From Cristatella mucedo (taxonomy: Eukaryota > Bryozoa > Phylactolaemata > Cristatellidae), in contig WPIO01000227.1 of NCBI GenBank assembly GCA_009760855.2, positions 194,877-258,876 of the forward strand: a stretch of DNA of 64,000 nucleotides, read 5' to 3'. The notes beneath the pieces are model-generated. The model was not told where the DNA came from. It did not search any database and saw nothing but the letters and a program-made list of their open reading frames with translations. Positions 61,931 through 64,000 of this stretch are shown here, piece after piece (positions within the stretch are counted from its first letter, which is position 1; each line of letters starts with the position of its first letter). A program made the translations under genes and the position numbers.

Positions 61931-64000
61931 TTGTGGAGCCTTGCATTAGGCTATTCACACTTGAATAGCTTATTTTGCATGACTTCACAGCAGATCGCAC
62001 TATATCTAGATACTTTAAATCAACCCGTCAAGTCATGCAGTCGCCCGGAGATTAGTGCAGGCCTTGTTTTAGGCAAACGCACTTGAATAACTCATTTCGC
62101 TTGAGTTTGCAGCAGATCGCAGAATATTAGGACACCTCGATGCTGCTCGTTATAGCATGTGATAACTTGCTGCAGATTGAGGCGCCTAGCATTAGGCCAT
62201 TCACACTTGAATACCTTATCTTGCATGAGTTCACAGCAGATCGCATAATATCGAGATACTTTAAATCAACCCGCCAGAGCTTGGAGTAGTTTGCAGCATA
62301 ATGCAGATCCTTGCTTCAGGCAATCGCACTTGAATAACTCATTTCGCTTGAGTTTGCAGCAAATCGCTAAATATAAAGACACCTTGATACTGCTATTTAT
62401 ATCGCGTCATGACTTGCTACAGAGTGGGGCGCCTTGCATTAGGCCATTCACACTTAAATAGCTTATTTTGCATGACTTCACAGCAGATCGCACAATATCT
62501 AGATACTTTAAATAAACTCTTCAAGGCATGAAGTATCTCGGAGCAGAGTGCAGGCCTTGGTTTAGGCAATCTCACTTAAATAATTCATTTCGCTTGAGTT
62601 TGCAGCAGATCGCTGAATATAAAGACACCTCGATACTGCTCGTTATATCGTGTGATAACTTGCTGCAGATTGTGGAGCCTTGCATTAGGCCATTCACACT
62701 TGAATAGCTTATTTTGCATGACTTCACAGCAGATCGCACTATATCTAGATACTTTAAATCAACCCGTCAAGTCATGCAGTCGCCCGGACATTAGTGCATG
62801 CCTTGCTTCAGGCAATCGCACTTGAATAACTCATTTCGCTTGAGTTTGCAGCAGATCGCAGCATATTAAGACACCTCGATACTGCTCGTTATAGCGTGTC
62901 ATAACTTGCTGCTGTGTGAGGCGCCTTGCATTAAGCCATTCACACTTGAATAGCTTATCTTGCATGAGTTCACAGCAGATCACACAATATCTAGATACTT
63001 TAAATCAACCCACCAGAGCGTGCAGTAGTTTGCAGCATAATGCAGCTCCTTGCTTAAGGCAATCGCACTTGAATAACTCATTTCGGTTGAGTTTGCAGAA
63101 GATCGTGGAATAAAAAGTCACCTCAATACTGCTCGTTATGGCGTGTGATAACTTGCTGCGGAGTGTAGTGCCATGCATTAAGCCATTCTCACTTGAATAA
63201 CCTATTTTGCATGAGATAGCAGGAGAATGCCCAATATCTAGATACTTTCAATCGACCCGTCAGAGCGTGCAGTAGCTTGCAGCAGAGTGCTCAGCTTTGC
63301 TTTAGGCAATCGCACTTGAAAAACGAATTTTGCTTAATTTTTCAGCAGATCGTGGAACATAAACACACCTCGATACTCATCCTCTTAGCTTGTGATAACT
63401 TGAGGCAGAGTTCTGCGCTTTGCATTAAGCCATTCACACTTGAATAGCTTTTTTGCATGAGTTCACAGCAGATCGCACAATATCTAGATACTTTAAATCC
63501 AACCGTCGAAGCATGCAGGAGCTAGCAGCAGAGTGCTGCACCTTGGTTCAGGCAATCACACTTGAATAACGAACTTTGCTTGATTTTGCAGCATATCGCA
63601 GAACATAAAGATACCTCGATACTGCACCTCATTCCGTGTGATAACTTGCTGCAGAGTGCGGTACCTTGCATTAGGCCATTCACACTTGAATAACTTATTT
63701 TGCATGAGTTTACAGCACATCGCACAATATCTAGAGACTTTAAATACACCCGTCGAAGCTTGCATGAGCTGGCAGCAGAGTGCTGCACGTTGCTTAGGGC
63801 AATCGTACTTAAAAAACACATTTCGAATGAGTTTGCAGAAGATCGCGGAATGTAAAGACACCTCAATACTGCTCGATATGGCGTGTGATAACTTGCTGCA
63901 GATTGCGGCGCCTTGCATTAGGCCATTCACAATTGAATAGCTTATTTTGCATGACTTCACAGCAGATCGAACAATATCTAGATACTTTAAGTCAACCCGT

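Larger units (their letters stand above)
46253..64000 (+). repeat. 247-bp satellite array, right arm
   Basis: The same satellite continues after the retroelement in the same orientation and register. The CAGCAG landmark at 45229 is followed by one at 46292, which is exactly one 247-bp monomer plus 816 bp (808-bp element and one 8-bp target duplication). Landmarks then run to 63960 with a mean spacing of about 246.4 bp, apart from a deletion at 48,210. From about 47.1 kb the monomers are arranged as a 14-monomer higher-order repeat. Monomers here use local variants such as GCACTATATCTAGA and GATTAGTGCATGCC that are rare on the left. I see no host gene in it, and the array runs past the right edge. 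Confidence 0.97.

Noticed and set aside
1-64000. Hundreds of ORFs of 60-220 codons with recurring protein sequence (for example SSQQIAQYLDTLNQP on the plus strand, and a matching set on the minus strand)
   Set aside because: They recur with the monomer on both strands, overlap each other in different frames, and start or stop wherever a point change falls. Monomers of 246 and 247 bp mix, so no frame is kept along the array. No protein family is recognisable.
1-64000. CRISPR array, because of regular repeats
   Set aside because: The repeating unit is ~247 bp with no short direct repeat alternating with unique spacers; the whole unit is repeated, which is satellite DNA.
1-64000. Bacterial or phage origin
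   Set aside because: No operons, ribosome-binding sites, tRNA or rRNA genes or coding density; a satellite array with HORs and a LINE is eukaryotic.

Overview
This window is almost entirely one tandem satellite DNA array from a eukaryote. I count about 258 head-to-tail monomers of 246-247 bp, all in one orientation, running off both ends. The count uses the position of the B-half CAGCAG landmark at 28, 274, 521, 5208, 18282, 33072, 45229, 46292, 48440 and 63960. I see no host gene, RNA gene, CRISPR array or prokaryote-style operon. The many 60-220 codon open frames are by-products of the repeat, since the same frames recur every monomer on both strands.

The monomer is itself an old dimer. 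Its two halves (124 + 123 bp) align along most of their length and look about three-quarters identical by eye: GCCTTGC..TTAGGC, then ACTTGAATA, then CAGCAGATCGC, then AATAT. A plausible history is a ~123-bp unit, then a 247-bp dimer, then higher-order repeats (HORs) made of many 247-bp monomers.

Layout. 1-17 kb: a mosaic of monomer types with long-range duplications at offsets of 12, 21 and 22 monomers. 17.6-30.9 kb: three copies of a large block at 4.44 and 4.93 kb offsets (18 and 20 monomers), with a related partial block at 41.3-43.3 kb. 33.1-33.3 kb: two adjacent monomers carrying internal deletions. 34.5-36.9 kb: a 6-monomer repeat. 37.3-47.0 kb: a 24-monomer-offset duplication and a 4-monomer duplication, interrupted by the only foreign sequence. 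47.1-60.0 kb: four copies of a 14-monomer, ~3,447-bp HOR; the first carries a 312-bp deletion. 60-64 kb: a further rearranged set including an 8-monomer-offset duplication.

The only non-satellite DNA is 45437-46244: an 808-bp, 5'-truncated non-LTR retrotransposon (LINE) on the minus strand. It keeps the last ~189 codons of its reverse-transcriptase ORF, a 3' UTR with a stem-loop, and an (ATT)n tail. An 8-bp target-site duplication, TTGCATTA, flanks it. Paralogous empty sites at 37535 and 43456 confirm the insertion.

The RT tail resembles CR1/L2-group LINEs, which are common in animals, so an animal genome is likely; I cannot name the species. A uniform array with HOR structure fits centromeric, pericentromeric or other heterochromatic satellite, but that placement is inference. 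HOR boundaries were found by eye and are good to a few tens of bases at best.
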